Of a stretch of DNA of 64,000 nucleotides, positions 31,701-43,166 are shown piece by piece; the first letter of the stretch is position 1; every line of letters starts with the position of its first letter. Both the position numbers and the translations under genes were made by a program. The notes below the pieces were generated by a model. It was not told where the DNA came from and searched no databases. It saw nothing but the letters and a program-made list of their open reading frames with translations. The DNA is from Tetradesmus obliquus (Eukaryota; Chlorophyta; Chlorophyceae; Sphaeropleales; Scenedesmaceae): positions 2,037,501 to 2,101,500 of the forward strand of contig CP126204.1 of NCBI GenBank assembly GCA_030272155.1. The letters are read 5' to 3'.

Positions 31701-32714
31701 TGGTCTGTCGCGTGGTTTGAGCATGCTGATCACGCCTCGTCCATAGCTCAAACATCATTATGATACGTGTTGGACTTTCAACTCGCTCACCAAAACTAGT
31801 CACATGTGCTGTGCTGTGCTGCCGCTGCAGGGAGTTCCCCGGGCAGCTGACTGCCATCCTGTAGTGGTTCCGTGACTGCAAGATTCCTGAACAAATGCTC
31901 TTACCTTGCGCAAACCCTAGCTTTCTATATAACTTGTGCTGTTCTCCCCCCCGCAGGGAGTTTCCCGGGCAGCTGACTGCCATCTTGGAGTGGTTCCGCA
32001 ACTGCAAGATCCCTGAACCAATGATCTTACCTCGCGCAAACCTGGACCCATTTATTTTAACTTGTGCTGTCTGTTCCTGCAGGGAGTTCCCCGGTCAGCT
32101 GAATGCGATCCTGGAGTGGTTCCGCGCCTACAAGATCCTTGAATCAAATACCTCACTCTGGCAAACCCTAACCCATTCTGTATGTACACAGTAACATGTG
32201 CTGTCTGTTCCTGCAGGGAGTTCCCCGGGCAGCTGACTGCCATCCTGGAGTGGTTCCGCGACTACAAGATCCCGGACGGCAAGCCCGCCAACGCGTTCGG
32301 CTTCGACAACAAGTGCATGGACAAGGCCTTCACACTCAAGGTGAGAGGAGATGATATGAAACTGCTGTGCTGCAGTGTGCTGCGTGTTTTAACGTGTTGG
32401 AGTGCTTGCAAATGGCTTCAGGCTCAATGTGGAGCTGTCAACTGGGCTCTGCCAAGCGCCCCGCCAGCGGTCGTCTGCTGCTGCTGCTTTGCGCGTTTGC
32501 AGGCAGGTCATTAGGCGATGTGCATGTGGGCGGCTTGGGTTGTTAGACCGCAGCCACCGCCGCCGCTGACACGCTGCCGCCGCCGCCGCTGCTGCTGCTG
32601 CTGCTGCTCCTGCTGCTGCTGCTGCTGCTGCAGGTGATTGAGGAGACGCACACCTTCTACAACAAGCTGAAGAGCGGCAGGCGCGCCAACAGCGAGGAGC
32701 TGTCCCTCATCTAA
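28721..32714 (+). CDS. soluble inorganic pyrophosphatase, family I, plastid type
   Basis: Eight exons: 28721-28771, 28907-29017, 29479-29524, 29888-29997, 30497-30640, 31488-31675, 32217-32340 and 32634-32714. Phases close, giving 284 residues. The N-terminus (MAAALRGAVVRAAPFQQVRK.., rich in Ala, Arg, Ser and Val, no acidic residue before about 50) is a plastid transit peptide. The core has LEYRIAFKQN, ISCWHEIPLWAG, RFYPYNINWNYGLLPQTWEDP, then GDNDPVDVVEIG with metal-binding Asp156, Asp158 and Asp161, GVYAMIDDGELDWKVIAI and FRDYKIPDGKPANAFGF. It hydrolyses pyrophosphate with Mg2+, pulling plastid biosynthesis such as ADP-glucose formation forward. Four introns hold decoy copies of the following exon's edge. 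Confidence 0.95.
29793..29836 (+). repeat. copy of pyrophosphatase exon 4 acceptor edge
   Basis: ACAAGGTCATCTCCTGCTGG after CCAACAG matches the real exon 4 start at 29888, 95 bp upstream. It diverges after 44 bp. Confidence 0.88.
30149..30544 (+). repeat. four tandem units around pyrophosphatase exon 5 acceptor
   Basis: GACGAGCCCAGCACGCCCAT-type starts at 30149, 30262 and 30383 precede the real exon at 30497, spaced 113, 121 and 114 bp, each after a CNGCAG acceptor. Copies run about 40-48 bp into the exon, up to KKGK. The second copy then reaches a stop. Confidence 0.92.
30911..31210 (+). repeat. intronic direct repeat, about 80 bp
   Basis: 30911-30991 and 31128-31210 share CTCAATCACACACAC and GTGATCTCCTACCGG(A/T)GTTC, 217 bp apart, wholly within the intron after exon 5. 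This shows that the duplications are not limited to exon edges. Confidence 0.75.
31416..31440 (+). repeat. copy of pyrophosphatase exon 6 acceptor edge
   Basis: TGCAG|GGTGACAACGACGCCGTGGA at 31416 copies the start of exon 6 at 31488, the catalytic DNDPVD codons, with Pro changed to Ala. Confidence 0.88.
31831..32273 (+). repeat. four tandem units around pyrophosphatase exon 7 acceptor
   Basis: GGAGTTCCCCGGGCAGCTGA begins at 31831, 31957 and 32083 before the real exon at 32217, spaced 126, 126 and 134 bp. Copies extend about 58-60 bp (to YKI). The first has an in-frame TAG in place of the Glu codon. Confidence 0.93.
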
Positions 32715-33481
32715 GCAGCCAGCCGGCCAGCAGCAGCAGCAGCTGCAGCAGCAGCGGCAGCTGGCCAACAGCATGGTAGTCCAATGTTGATGCAGCCCGT
32801 TGGTTGTTGCTTGAGGCGCTTGTGCTGCGTACAGGCTGCGGTCTCAGCAGCTGAAGCGCGGTGTGTTGTGCGGCAGCACTTGGTTGTGGCTGTGCTGTAG
32901 GTGCGAAGTAGCAGCGCAGTGCTCGAGCAGCTGCCGCTGCTGAGGCAGCTTCCTCCAACTGGAGCAGCATGCCCGGCAGCCAGCTGTGTGCTCTTGGTGG
33001 TGTACATGCTGCTATGATACTCTGGTAACGCAATTCATATCAGTCAAGACGTAAATTCATCTCTGATATCACTGCAGGCTGCCTTTCAAACTGGTCAAAC
33101 TGGATCGGCAACTTTCTTTATACTGGTACTACCAGTACTACTGAATGGAGGCGCCTTTCTCTGAAGATAGACTGCACAGCAAGGCCAGGGCAGGCTGCAG
33201 AACCTTGGCTGAGGTTTTCCATCTTCAAATGCAGCACGCGCAGTGCCGCCGATGTAATGTAGCAAGAGCCCGGGTGACCTGTCCTGCTGTCCTGCTGGGC
33301 CTGGCTCGCCAGACCCAGTCAGCAGTTATGACAGCAGAAGCTGTACGCGCATCATTCACTCCAGCAATAGCTCGTTCAATTCACTTCATGGCTTAGATCT
33401 TATGCTGATGTTGATTACGCTCGGCACTTGGTTGAGATCGTCCCTGCTCGCACTGCCAGGCACACACACTTCGTCACCACG
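32715..33481. other. intergenic: pyrophosphatase 3' UTR and LPA1 upstream region
   Basis: 32715-32990 is CAG-rich and probably 3' UTR. 33040-33140 is AT-richer with short ACTGGTACTACCAGTACTAC repeats. No gene recognised. Confidence 0.45.
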
Positions 33482-36400
33482 ATGCTAGTGCGCGGTCTGC
33501 ACCATTCACATTGTCTTGCCACATCACGCCGTGTTATTCAGGCATGGCAGACAGCCGCATGTGTACGCCCACCCACACACAGGCACCACTGCATACGCGT
33601 GGCAGCAGCAAAAGCAGAAGCAAAGCAAAGCAAGCCGCAGCCTAGCTCAGCGAAGGAGGCAGTAGAAGCGGGCCTCAACGAATTTGCACAGCAACGAAAT
33701 TATGATGAGGCAGTGCGCCTGTTCAAGACAGCAATGGAGTTGAATCCCAGCAGTGAGGAGGCAGCAGCAGCGCTGTTCAATCTGGGCTGTGCATATGCCA
33801 AGCAGAGGAAGTTTAAGGAAGCATCAGAAGCAATTGGCGAGGCCATCAACGAGCACAGCTTGAAAATCAGTGTAGCGCTCAAGGTGAGGCACTCGTTGCT
33901 GGCCACTGGCGCAGCCCTGTTGCTGCTGCACATGCTGTGCTTGCTGTGTAGTATGAGCTCTGTACAGATTAATTCATAAGCATTCACACACAAGAGACTG
34001 TTGTCACTGTCGTGATTGTCAGGAATTTGCCGCTGTTTCACTTCACACAGGCACAGTCTGTGCAAACCAACTAATATGCTGTGTACATGCTTCCATCTGG
34101 ACAGCTGATGCTCAGCTTGCAGAGAACATACACAGCATAGCAGAGCTTCCTAAGCAGCAGCTGTGAGATGTTAAACATGTGCTAAGCAGCGCAGGACATA
34201 GGCACCAGGCTGGCTACGGCTCGGGCCATCCCAGGCCATATCACTTTGCACGTGTTTGCGTTGCATGTGCCGCACAGGCCAGTGTCTGTTACACACCACA
34301 TGTTCCACGCGCCAGGAATACATAAAACCACACCACACCAAAGTTACGTCTGTTTGATGTTTGGCTTGGCATATGATGCTTGCAGGAAAGCATCAGGAAG
34401 GCTTGCCATGCATGGCGCCACATCACGGCCGTGTTGCAGGTGACTCAGGGCGTATCTCACGTCTCCTTGGCTCATGTTTTGCTTGCAGGATGACGACCTG
34501 CGGGAGCTGGCGTGTTGCCACATCACAGGCACGTCTGCTGAAGTGCTTTGCTGTGCATTGCACCTAAATGCTTGCAGGATGATGATCTGCGGGAGCTGCG
34601 CGACACTCGGGAGTGGCTGGACATGATGAGCAGCGTCAAGGGAGGCCTCACACGGGAGCAGAAGGTCACACTGCGCGCAGAGGCCAAGGTGTGACCTTCC
34701 GCAGGGTGTAAATACGTGACCTGTGTATGCAACACCAGGCCTAATGTGCGCAGCGCTCAGCAGGTAGTTGATGGGTTGGAAGCAGTTGAGCTTCAAGGGG
34801 AGCTGCAAGCACACTGGGTTGAAGTAGCAGGTGTGGTGGCTGTGGCAGCGTCACCTGGTGTGGCAGGCGGCAGCAGCAGCAGACAGACTGTCAAGAATAC
34901 CCTTGGCTGCCACGCAGGGCACACAGCATGCGTGCATGCATGAGGTGTCTTTCTCACAGCACTTCAGCCTCATACAGCTGAAGCGACTCGGCCAGCTGCT
35001 TGTCACACGCTCATTCTTCATGCTTTGCCGGTTACACCCATCCTGCGCACCCACCCACCTGCATCCATGCCACTGCCCTTCCCTTTCTCTTGCAGGCGCC
35101 CTTCCGCCTTGCGCGCATCATCCTGTTTGGTGGCCTGGGCCTAGGCGCTGCCATTGGCCTGCTGGTCATCCTAGGCAGGCTGGCCTCAGCCCTCAAAGGC
35201 GGCGAGGGCGCACCAGACTTGACAGAGACCCTGACAAACCTGGGCATCAACAGCGCCGCTGTTGCTGTGTTTGGATTCCTGGTGTTAAGGGACCTGCAGT
35301 CCAAGGAGCGGGACACGCGCGTGACAAGCAGGGAGGAGGAGCTGGGGCGCCTGCTGGTGGGTGTTATTTTTTGTTACTGTTGGTGTTGGGTTTGGTTTGA
35401 ACCTGGGACAGCTAGGCTGTGCTTTGCAGATCCAGCCGGGCGCTAAGCGTGTGCTTCCATTGCCCCTGCATCTCATCGCTGCTGCTGCTTGCCTGTTTGT
35501 GCCGTGCAGATTCAGCTAGGTCCCAAGCGCGTGCTGCCGCTCATCCGCTTCAGGGGCGCAGTGCGGCCCGTGATCATTGCTGGCGACAGGTCATTTGTGG
35601 AGCGCTGCATCAGGGACGGCGAGCAGCGGATTGACCAGCTGCGGGCGCGCGGCGTGTCGGGTGAGCTGATGTTGCTGTTTGAAGTATGTTATTCATGTTA
35701 TTGACATTTGACCTCTGTGGAGCGCTGCATCAAGGACGGCGAGCAGCGGATCGACCAGCTGCGGGCGCGCGATGTATCGGGTGAGCTGCTGTTGCCGGCT
35801 TCATCATGCAGGCACTCTGCGCACTAGATGGCGGTCGGCTCAAGCACCACACCTGGTCTGCAAGCTGTGTTGCCGGATGCTGTAACCTCCTGGCCTTTAC
35901 TTTAAAGATCCATCATAGATCCATCCCCATCAACCAACACTTTGCGCACCTCTTTTCTCGCATTCCTGTCGCCATCCTGCAGTCATGTCGGTCATCTACA
36001 GCCGCAGAGAGGATCAGAGCAGAAGCCGCGGGCCCCAGGTGCTGCATCAAACCAACCTCACGCATCCCTACAAACTTACAACCGCCCTTCCTGTGTGTTT
36101 TTGCCGTCGCGCCGGTCATCTACAGCAGCAGAGAGGACCCTGAGGAGAAGCTGCGGGCCCTCAAGCGCACCATGAGCCCCACGTGGCCCATTGTTCCCTC
36201 TCGAGTCAACAACACGCCTGCTCTGCTGCTGGTTTTTGCCTTACTTCTGCCATCTTGCAGTCGTGCCGGTCATTTACAGCAGCAGAGAGGACCCAGAGGA
36301 GAAGCTGCGGGCCCTCAAGCGCTCCATGAGCCAGCAGCAGGCTGATGCCAAGGGCTTTGCAGCAGCAGGCAGCGCAGCAGCAGCGCAGCAAGGCGGCTTG

Positions 36401-37054
36401 CAGGAGCCCGGGCCTAGCGGCAGTGGCATCGGCAACAGTGAGGTCAGCCTGACTGACCAGGACAGGAAGTGGAGGCTGGAGCCGTCAGCAGTGGCGGAGT
36501 GGGAGGTGAGACAGCTGCTGCTGCTGTTGTTGTCATTTGTTGTGTTTGTTGGCTGGCAGGCAGGCGGGCACGTAGGCAGGCAGGCAGGCAGGCGGGCAGA
36601 CAGGCGGGCAAGCAGGCTCGCTACTGCCGCGGCCAGTCCGTTTGCGGCAAAACAAACACCTGGCTGCTGTGCTGCTTGCAGGGCTGCGTTGAGGCGCAGA
36701 GGGAGTTTGCAGGAATGGAGAAGGCGCAGCACACTTTAGGCACGCTTCACTCTTGCTACTGCTGCCGCCACTGTGCCTATATTACAGTGTATTGTGTTGT
36801 TTTGTATGGTACTGTATCGCAGTACACTCAACACTTTGCTGCTACTGTGCTGCTTGCAGGGCTGGGTTGAGGCACAGAAGGAGTTCGCAGGAATGGAGAA
36901 GGCGCGGCGCAACGTGTGGATGCAGGTGCAACTGGATGGCACCGTGCGCAGCAGCGGCACTGGCACGCCACCCTGGGACCGCTTTGTCGGTGATCTGCCT
37001 ACACTGGACTCTGTGCGCACGCAGATGACTGACGGCATTGGGCCCAGCATCTAA
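33482..37054 (+). CDS. LPA1: LPA1/REP27-type photosystem II assembly protein
   Basis: Six exons: 33482-33883, 34578-34688, 35096-35356, 35510-35660, 36261-36505 and 36860-37054. Phases close, giving 454 residues. The N-terminus (MLVRGLHHSHCLATSRRVIQ..) is transit-like. A TPR region follows at about 60-130 (EAVRLFKTAMELNPSS, ALFNLGCAYAKQRKFKEA). Then LREWLD-type helices lead to two membrane segments at about 178-197 (IILFGGLGLGAAIGLLVIL) and 222-235. The C-terminal part has VRPVIIAGD, VPVIYSSRED, WVEAQKEFAG and VWMQVQLDGTVRSSGTGTPPW, matching Arabidopsis LPA1 and Chlamydomonas REP27. Those thylakoid proteins help make or repair the D1 protein of photosystem II. The low-complexity insert in exon 5 is Ala/Gln-rich. 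Five splice edges have decoy copies. Confidence 0.92.
34489..34510 (+). repeat. copy of LPA1 exon 2 acceptor edge
   Basis: GCTTGCAG|GATGACGACCTGCGGGAGCT, 89 bp before the real exon 2 start at 34578. Flanking intron (ACATCACGGCC/ACATCACAGGC) is also repeated. Confidence 0.82.
35430..35470 (+). repeat. copy of LPA1 exon 4 acceptor edge
   Basis: TTTGCAG|ATCCAGCCGGGCGCTAAGCG copies the exon 4 start at 35510 with several changes (IQPGAKRVLPL for IQLGPKRVLPL). Confidence 0.78.
35711..35780 (+). repeat. copy of LPA1 exon 4 donor edge
   Basis: 70 bp nearly identical to 35591-35660, including the GTATCGG|GTGAGC donor. It lies 120 bp downstream. Confidence 0.9.
35983..36177 (+). repeat. two copies of LPA1 exon 5 acceptor edge
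   Basis: 35983-36038 and about 36107-36177 copy the start of exon 5 (36261; GTCATTTACAGCAGCAGAGA). The nearer copy is better preserved but has lost the CAG acceptor (GCCGTCG). The farther keeps CTGCAG but is more diverged. Confidence 0.88.
36682..36730 (+). repeat. copy of LPA1 exon 6 acceptor edge
   Basis: GCTTGCAG|GGCTGCGTTGAGGCGCAGAG copies the last exon start at 36860 for about 49 bp, 178 bp upstream. Confidence 0.88.
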
Positions 37055-37827
37055 AGAGTGCGCTGGAAGAGTGCCAGATTGGTGTGTGTTTAGCTTTGGG
37101 GAGTGGTATTGCAGGTTGGTGGTCGCTGCAAGCAACTGCCTTGTGTGCTGCAGTGGGTTGGGGATGTTCAAGTGATTAGCGGTTGAATGTGTGTGTTGAG
37201 TGCGCGTGAGCATGGAGCGCAACCACGGGACCGCCTTTTGCTCGACCTGCCTACGCGGTACTGTGTGTGCACACAGACTGACGGCATCTGACCCAGCATG
37301 TAACGACTGTGGTGATAGAAGAGGTCACAGTGGGCTGATGTGTTGTGGTGTGCTTCCAGTCACCAGTAGTACTCCAAGCTACTGACCTGCTGTATCTCTT
37401 TTCTGGGTGTGTAGTTGTGCCAGCATCGTGCACCTGTAGCAGGTGTGCGACATGTAACAGGTCAAGTTTTGATTAACCGCGCCAATTGCATGCATGCTGC
37501 CATGGTGCGATTGCCAACCACCGTATCTGATAACAGTAAAGGCTTTACACCACACGGCCCAGTTGAAACCCCAACACGTGCACCTCCACATGATACCAAA
37601 ACTTGGCATAAACACAGGCAGAACGCGCTAGCTAGTAGCTGTGCCACGTGGCACACAGATGCAATGCCTCTGCTTCGCTACCACAGCAGCTGCCAGCAGC
37701 TTGCCGACCTGCATGTCTACCAGCAGCCTGCCAAGTGATGCATGGTGTTGAGCAGAGCATCAGGCACATAGCCAAACTCAGCAGCGCCACTCTACCAGAG
37801 CTTGTACAGAGCGCAGTTGCAACAGCC
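37055..37827. other. convergent intergenic region, LPA1 and MYND gene 3' ends
   Basis: No gene recognised. 37213-37301 repeats, in diverged form, the LPA1 end (ACCGCCTTTTGCTCGACCTG, CACACAGACTGACGGCATCT versus GACCGCTTTGTCGGTGATCT, CGCAGATGACTGACGGCATT), another behind-the-stop copy. Confidence 0.5.
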
Positions 37828-40604
37828 TCACACGCATGTCAGGCCAGCAGCAGCCAATCCTTTGCATGCATGCTTGTGCTGCCTCCAGTCAGCCGTCTGG
37901 CACGCCACGCTGCAGTAGTGGCACCTGCAGGCAGCACAGCGCTTGCTCGCTGCTGCAGCCTCGCTCACTCCAGCCAGGCTCTCACAGCCGGGGTTGTTGC
38001 ACACCAGCGGCAGCGGTGCAGCAGCCACCAGTGCCCTGCACAGCTCCAGGGTGTCTGTGTACTGCTGCTGAATCAGCGGCATGGCCTCAGTATTGGTGGC
38101 TGCGCATTCAGCACAGCAGCACTGCGCAATCTTGTCACACCACCCAGGCCACTTGGCATCATATTCTGCCACTGCTGCTGCCCAGCGCGGGCTGCTTCGC
38201 TGCAGCTGCAGCAGGTAGCCCCACTTAACCTGCTGGGCGCTGCTGGGGTGGCCAGGCCTGCTGCTGCTGCCGCTGGTGCTGGCTGCACTGACTTCACCAT
38301 CAGCCGGCGCGTCTGCTGTTGCTCCAGCTGCTGTGTTGTCTGCAGACTCTGCTGTTGCGGCTTCTGGTGCTGCTTGTCGAGCTGGGCAGGCTTCCTTTAC
38401 ACCAAGCACCACCAGACGCATAGCCAGCAGCATGCTGGTCTGCCAAAAGTGCCACTGGCCAGGTGCAATGTGTGTTGCACTTGGGCCCACAGGGTCAATG
38501 TGCCGAATCATGAATCCACATTCACCATCTCGCACCTCCCACCTGTCCCTGAAGTCAGGCCGCGCAATCAGACCGCTGAACAGCAGCTGCGGCCCTGCTG
38601 CCTCCATTGCATCTGATAGCTGCACCAGGCTGCGTGCAGCAAGCAAAGACAGCAGGGCAATGCTTGCAGCAGCTTGGCTGCTACTGCTGCCAGCAGCAGT
38701 GCTGCTGCTGCTGCTGCTGAAGCTGCTGCTGCTGCTGCTGCTGATACTGCTGCTGCTGCTGCTAAGGCCATTGCTGCTGCTAAGGCCGCTGCTGCTGCTG
38801 CAGAGGCTGCTGCTGATGCCGCTGGCAACAGCAGCGGTGCTTGTGGCACTGCCATGCTGCGATGTGCTCCCCAGGCTGTCAGCCAAGGCAACCTGCAGTG
38901 CATGAGTAACCTGGAAGAGAGCAGCTGGGAAGTACGCTGGTGCTGCGTCTGCAGCAGGTCCGCCACCTTGTGCTGTCGCAGCTGCTGCTGCTGCCTGGTT
39001 GTGCTGCGTGATAGCCGCCCTTGTGAGCTGCACTGCTCGCTTGACAAAGCTGTTAACAGCTGAAGCCAGGCCTGCCACAGCTGCTGTGTTGTCCAGTGCT
39101 CCGGGTAGCCTTCCAGGCAAACGCAGCACTGCAGCTGCTGCATGTGCAAGCACCCCCAATGCTGCCAGCATGTCTGCTGCTGCCAGCACTGGTGAGCGCA
39201 GGTAGCACTCGATGAGGGCTGTGAAGGCCACAGGGTGCGCTGCTGCCAGGTTGAGCAGTGGTGCTGCGCTCAACCCTGCAGCACCCGGGCACGAGACACA
39301 GACAAATCAGGTTACATGGATATGGCACAGTCAACAAGTGCTATGTCCTGCGAACTCCGTGTGGCAGTGCCACATGTCATAATTATCTTCATAATTGCGG
39401 CGCTGCTAGTGGCACTGTACACCACTACAGCTTTGCTGCTTTTTTGCGTGCTGAGCGTTGCAGCACAACTGCGTCCTGTGCTACAGGTACAGCTGAAAAA
39501 GCTTTGCTGTACTGCCTGCCAGCATGTTGTTGTGTTTGCCTATTGTCATATTCTCAGAGTCCTACACCACATGGCCACGTCGCTACAGAAAGAGAAAGGT
39601 GCAGGATGTCCACATGTGATCTGGATCAAGATGCTATCAGCCAAAGACGACCAGGCCGTCAACAGCCAAGCAGCTGCAGGTCCTCACCGGATGTTGCTTG
39701 CACTAGCTCTCTGAGGCCTAGCCCGGGCGCGGCTGCTTGGAGTGCCAGCAGCTGCAGGCTGAATGAACCAGGTTCAGAGCTTGTCGTGTTCGCCTCTGAA
39801 ACAGTCCTCAACTGGTCACCGCTTGCAGTCAGCTGCACCTGCTGCAGTGGCGCTGCCAGCGCCTGCAGCAGCTGCAGCCCAGCCTGCTGCAGCACCTCAG
39901 GCGGCAGGCAGCTGCGGCCAGCTTGCAGCGCTGCTTTCAGGTGCCATTGCAGCAGGGCCGCACTGGTCTGCAGCAGCTCTTCAGGCGTTGCTGGCTGCTG
40001 ATCGCGCTTCCTGTGCTGCACTGCACCGGCAGCCAGCAGCTGCAGCTCCAGCAGCAGCTGGAAAGCAGCTGCCGACAGCACAGCAGCAAGTCCATCTGCT
40101 GCCAAGCTTCCTTGCAGCCGGTGATGATCAAAGGTGACTTGCAGTGCTGTTGCCAGCAAGCAAGTATTTGCAGTGCTTGATATGCCAGCAGCAAAATCGG
40201 CTGCCACTAACTGACCTGCTGTATCCAGGTAGGCCTGGCCTCCTGGCAGCAGCTGCAGCATGTCCTGATGCTGGTGGAAGGCAGGGATGGGCAGCAGGTC
40301 TGCACGTAGCTGCAGCTTGCTGGTCTGCCTAGAACGCTGCTGCTGCTGCTGCCGCCGCTGCTGCCGCTGCCTGTGCTGATCATGCAGTACCATGGTGTGG
40401 ACTGCCAGCAGCTGCAGCAGCAGCTGTGCAGCTGCAGGCTCGCGTATTAAGCTGACAGCCTGAACTGCTGCTGCTGTGTCTAGGCGTGGCTGCGCAAGCA
40501 GGGCCAACACCTGGCACACGAAGTCTCCTAGCGACATCTGCAGTTTCACATATGTTGACCACACCTCTCCAGCATCGGCGTTGTCTGCTGCTGCTCCTGC
40601 TGCT

Positions 40605-40635
<31 letters not shown>

Positions 40636-41754
40636 GCGGTGCTGAATTGCCCGTTGCAAGCAGCCTGCCCCAGCACTGCAGCTGCTGCAGTAGTGGCATT
40701 GCTGCAAGCACTAGAGTGCCTGCCTGTGAGGGAACGCGAGACACTGTGTCACCCCACATTTCTGACAGCAGGAGCATGACTTCAAACATCCCCATCAGCA
40801 CTAGGCTCTCACCCTCATCTGTGTTTGACTGTTGCTGCTGCCACTGCTGCTGCAGCAGCGGCGGCATGAGGGCTGTCCAGCTGGCAAGCACGCCTGTGAA
40901 CCCAGCAGCAGCAGCAGCAGCAGCAGCAGAAGTAAGCAGAGTTGCTGTGCGCTGACAAAACCGTTTACTGCTTCAAGCAATCTGTTGTAGTGGTTTGATA
41001 GCCAAGACAGCTGAAGGAACATGAAGAGCGCCTGGTACAGCAGGGTAAGCAGCGCACTGCATATTCTGCTTGCAGGAATCGTTTCACCACGCACAGCGCA
41101 ATTCGAGAACACACTTTGTGTGCCATACACTGCCAGGCGTAGCACCTTACGCCAAGCTTGGCAATTGCAGTGCCCTTCATTCTACACTTGTATAATGTAA
41201 AGCGCCAGCCAACCATAGCAAAAACGGCAATGACAATACCCTCAGCATCTGATTCACGCACCTGACTGCAGCAGCTGCTGAGTCATCTTGACTAAAAGTG
41301 CTGCCGTTGTTGCTCTGCTGCCGCTCAATACCATGCAGTCGTCAAGCAGCGAGGCAAGGCTGGTCAGCACTGATATAGCAATGACCCACAGGCCTTCTGT
41401 TGTGCCAGGCCGCGGCTGCCAGCCATGAGCTTGCAGCGCTGCACCCAGCTGCTGTGGCTGCTGCTGCAGCCACACCAGCAGCACACCTGCGCTGTGGGCT
41501 GCCTGGTGGAGCAGTACACTGCTCAACAGCTGGACTGTTGCTGCTTTGCCTGAGTCGTTGCTGGGAGTTTTAGGCACGGCCATGAACAGCTTTGCCAGGA
41601 TACTGTGACAGCTGAGGAGCACTGTCAGCTGTGCTGCTGTTGGTTGAGCAGGCAGAGGTTGCTGCAGCAGCTGTACCACTTGAGGGCTGCGCACTAAGCG
41701 GCTCAGCTTGCTCGCTGCATCCTCTGCATGCTTCGCCCGCTGAGCAGGTCGCAT
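37828..41754 (-). CDS. MYND-type zinc finger protein
   Basis: Three exons: 41754-41262, 40893-39688 and 39275-37828. Phases close, giving 1048 residues. The C-terminus holds a MYND finger at 992-1037: CNNPGC, then CAACRCHYC, SVACQ, then H..H.AC after DWRQ, supplying the Cys/His zinc ligands. MYND fingers bind proline-rich peptides and serve as protein-protein modules. Before it stands WGYLLQLQRSSPRWAAAVAEY with FDAKWPGWCDKI-like text, a layout common in algal MYND proteins. The rest is Ala/Leu/Gln-rich helical sequence without a known domain, plus Ser and Ala homopolymers from (CTG)n. No SET domain is seen, so a methyltransferase of the SMYD type is unlikely. Localisation and partner are unknown. 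Confidence 0.82.
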
Positions 41755-42867
41755 CTGGGCTGGTCACCGTCGCCGGTTTGCCTGCAGGACACCTGCAGCT
41801 GCTTTGTGCTGCTGCGTTTATTTAGCTGCGAAGGAGCTCAGAAACTTTACTAGTTGATAGGACGTTCTCTACTCCGCAGGCAGCTGTGCTAGGGCCGACG
41901 AGACGCAAGCTGTGCGTGTCCAAGGTGTGGCGTTGCCTCAGGCCACCAGCGTCTGACAGAATTGTTACCAAGCGCCAGCCATTGTAAAACCAGAAAATTC
42001 TTATTTGTCGTCAACGTGCTCGTGACAACTGTGTTCAAAGTTCAAGCCAAAACCCCACATGACCATAACACGTTCATCGTCTCTCAGCAGAAGCCATGCA
42101 CTAGCAGCCTTCAAACAGGCCTTTGTGCAGCCGTCTCGTATCAACCATCTGCGCTTGCACAGCTCCACAGCATCGCTGCACTCTCAAAAAGTGTCATCAA
42201 GCCATGCCTGTGACAGTCACCCTATGTCCTGTGTGTTGGAATTTTTCATCAAACGATTACACAATTATAGCATCCATCTCACAAAGTAAACTGTTGGCCC
42301 TACTGCTTCCACGCGCACCTCACAGTAGCCAGCTGACAAAACATGCAGGTCGTGTGAGCAACATTGCCTGCTTGGGGAGCCTGTACAAGCCAGTGAACAG
42401 GCTCAGCATAGAGGAGTTTGACTTGTTGAAGTCGACCTGAAAGGAACAATAACTGATAATGTTGCAGGCTCTGCTGATGCACAAAGGGCGCTACTTGATC
42501 CCCATGATGTCATGGTTGCTTCATACAACCCATCAACATAAGGGTATTGCACAGACCTGCTCTGTGCCGTGGTTGAGTGTAAGACTGGCACCCTTGGCTG
42601 CTGGCTGCCAGCAGCAGCAGGTGCCACCAGTCAGCCACACCCCAGTGCTGGCAGTGCCACCTCCTGCACACCAGCACTAGCACCTGCTGCTGCCAGCAGC
42701 TGCTGTGCTGTTGGCAGCGCGGGTGCTGCTGACGCCACAACTGATGGTTCTATGGCAGCTGGCAACTGAATTACTATCGGTCACGAATAAGGATATGCCA
42801 GAAACCAAACATTGCAACAAGCACTGCAAGTGCCTGCAACTTCAGCTGCTATATGTTTTTACATGCT
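41755..42867. other. MYND promoter side and kinase 3' UTR
   Basis: 41755-41980 is CAG-poor, likely the MYND gene's upstream region. 41980-42330 is A/C-rich on the plus strand. A minus-strand TGTAA at 42254-42258 could end the kinase transcript. Short frames such as that ending at 42440 are unsupported. Confidence 0.45.
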
Positions 42868-43134
42868 CTAGCAGTACTGGCCGGTGCTCCACCTCTTGGT
42901 GACAGCGCTGCTGCGCTTGCGCCAGCTGTTGTTCTTGGGCAAGTGCACACCATCAACCCGGCCGACAGCAACTGCTAACTCAGCTGCTGCTGCCTGGGCC
43001 TGCAAATTGCAGGCAATGCTGCTGATGTCGCAGCTGTCGTTGAGACAGGTGCTGCCGCTGCTGCTGCTACCAGCAGCCAAGTTCAACCCAGCTAGCTCGC
43101 TGCTGCAGCTGGCACCACTGTTCTCACCGTCAAC

Positions 43135-43166
<32 letters not shown>

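Noticed and set aside
36469-36870. Poly (AGRQ) protein frame
   Set aside because: It is exon 5 and intron of LPA1 in a shifted frame; the repeats come from a GGCAGGCAGGC simple repeat.
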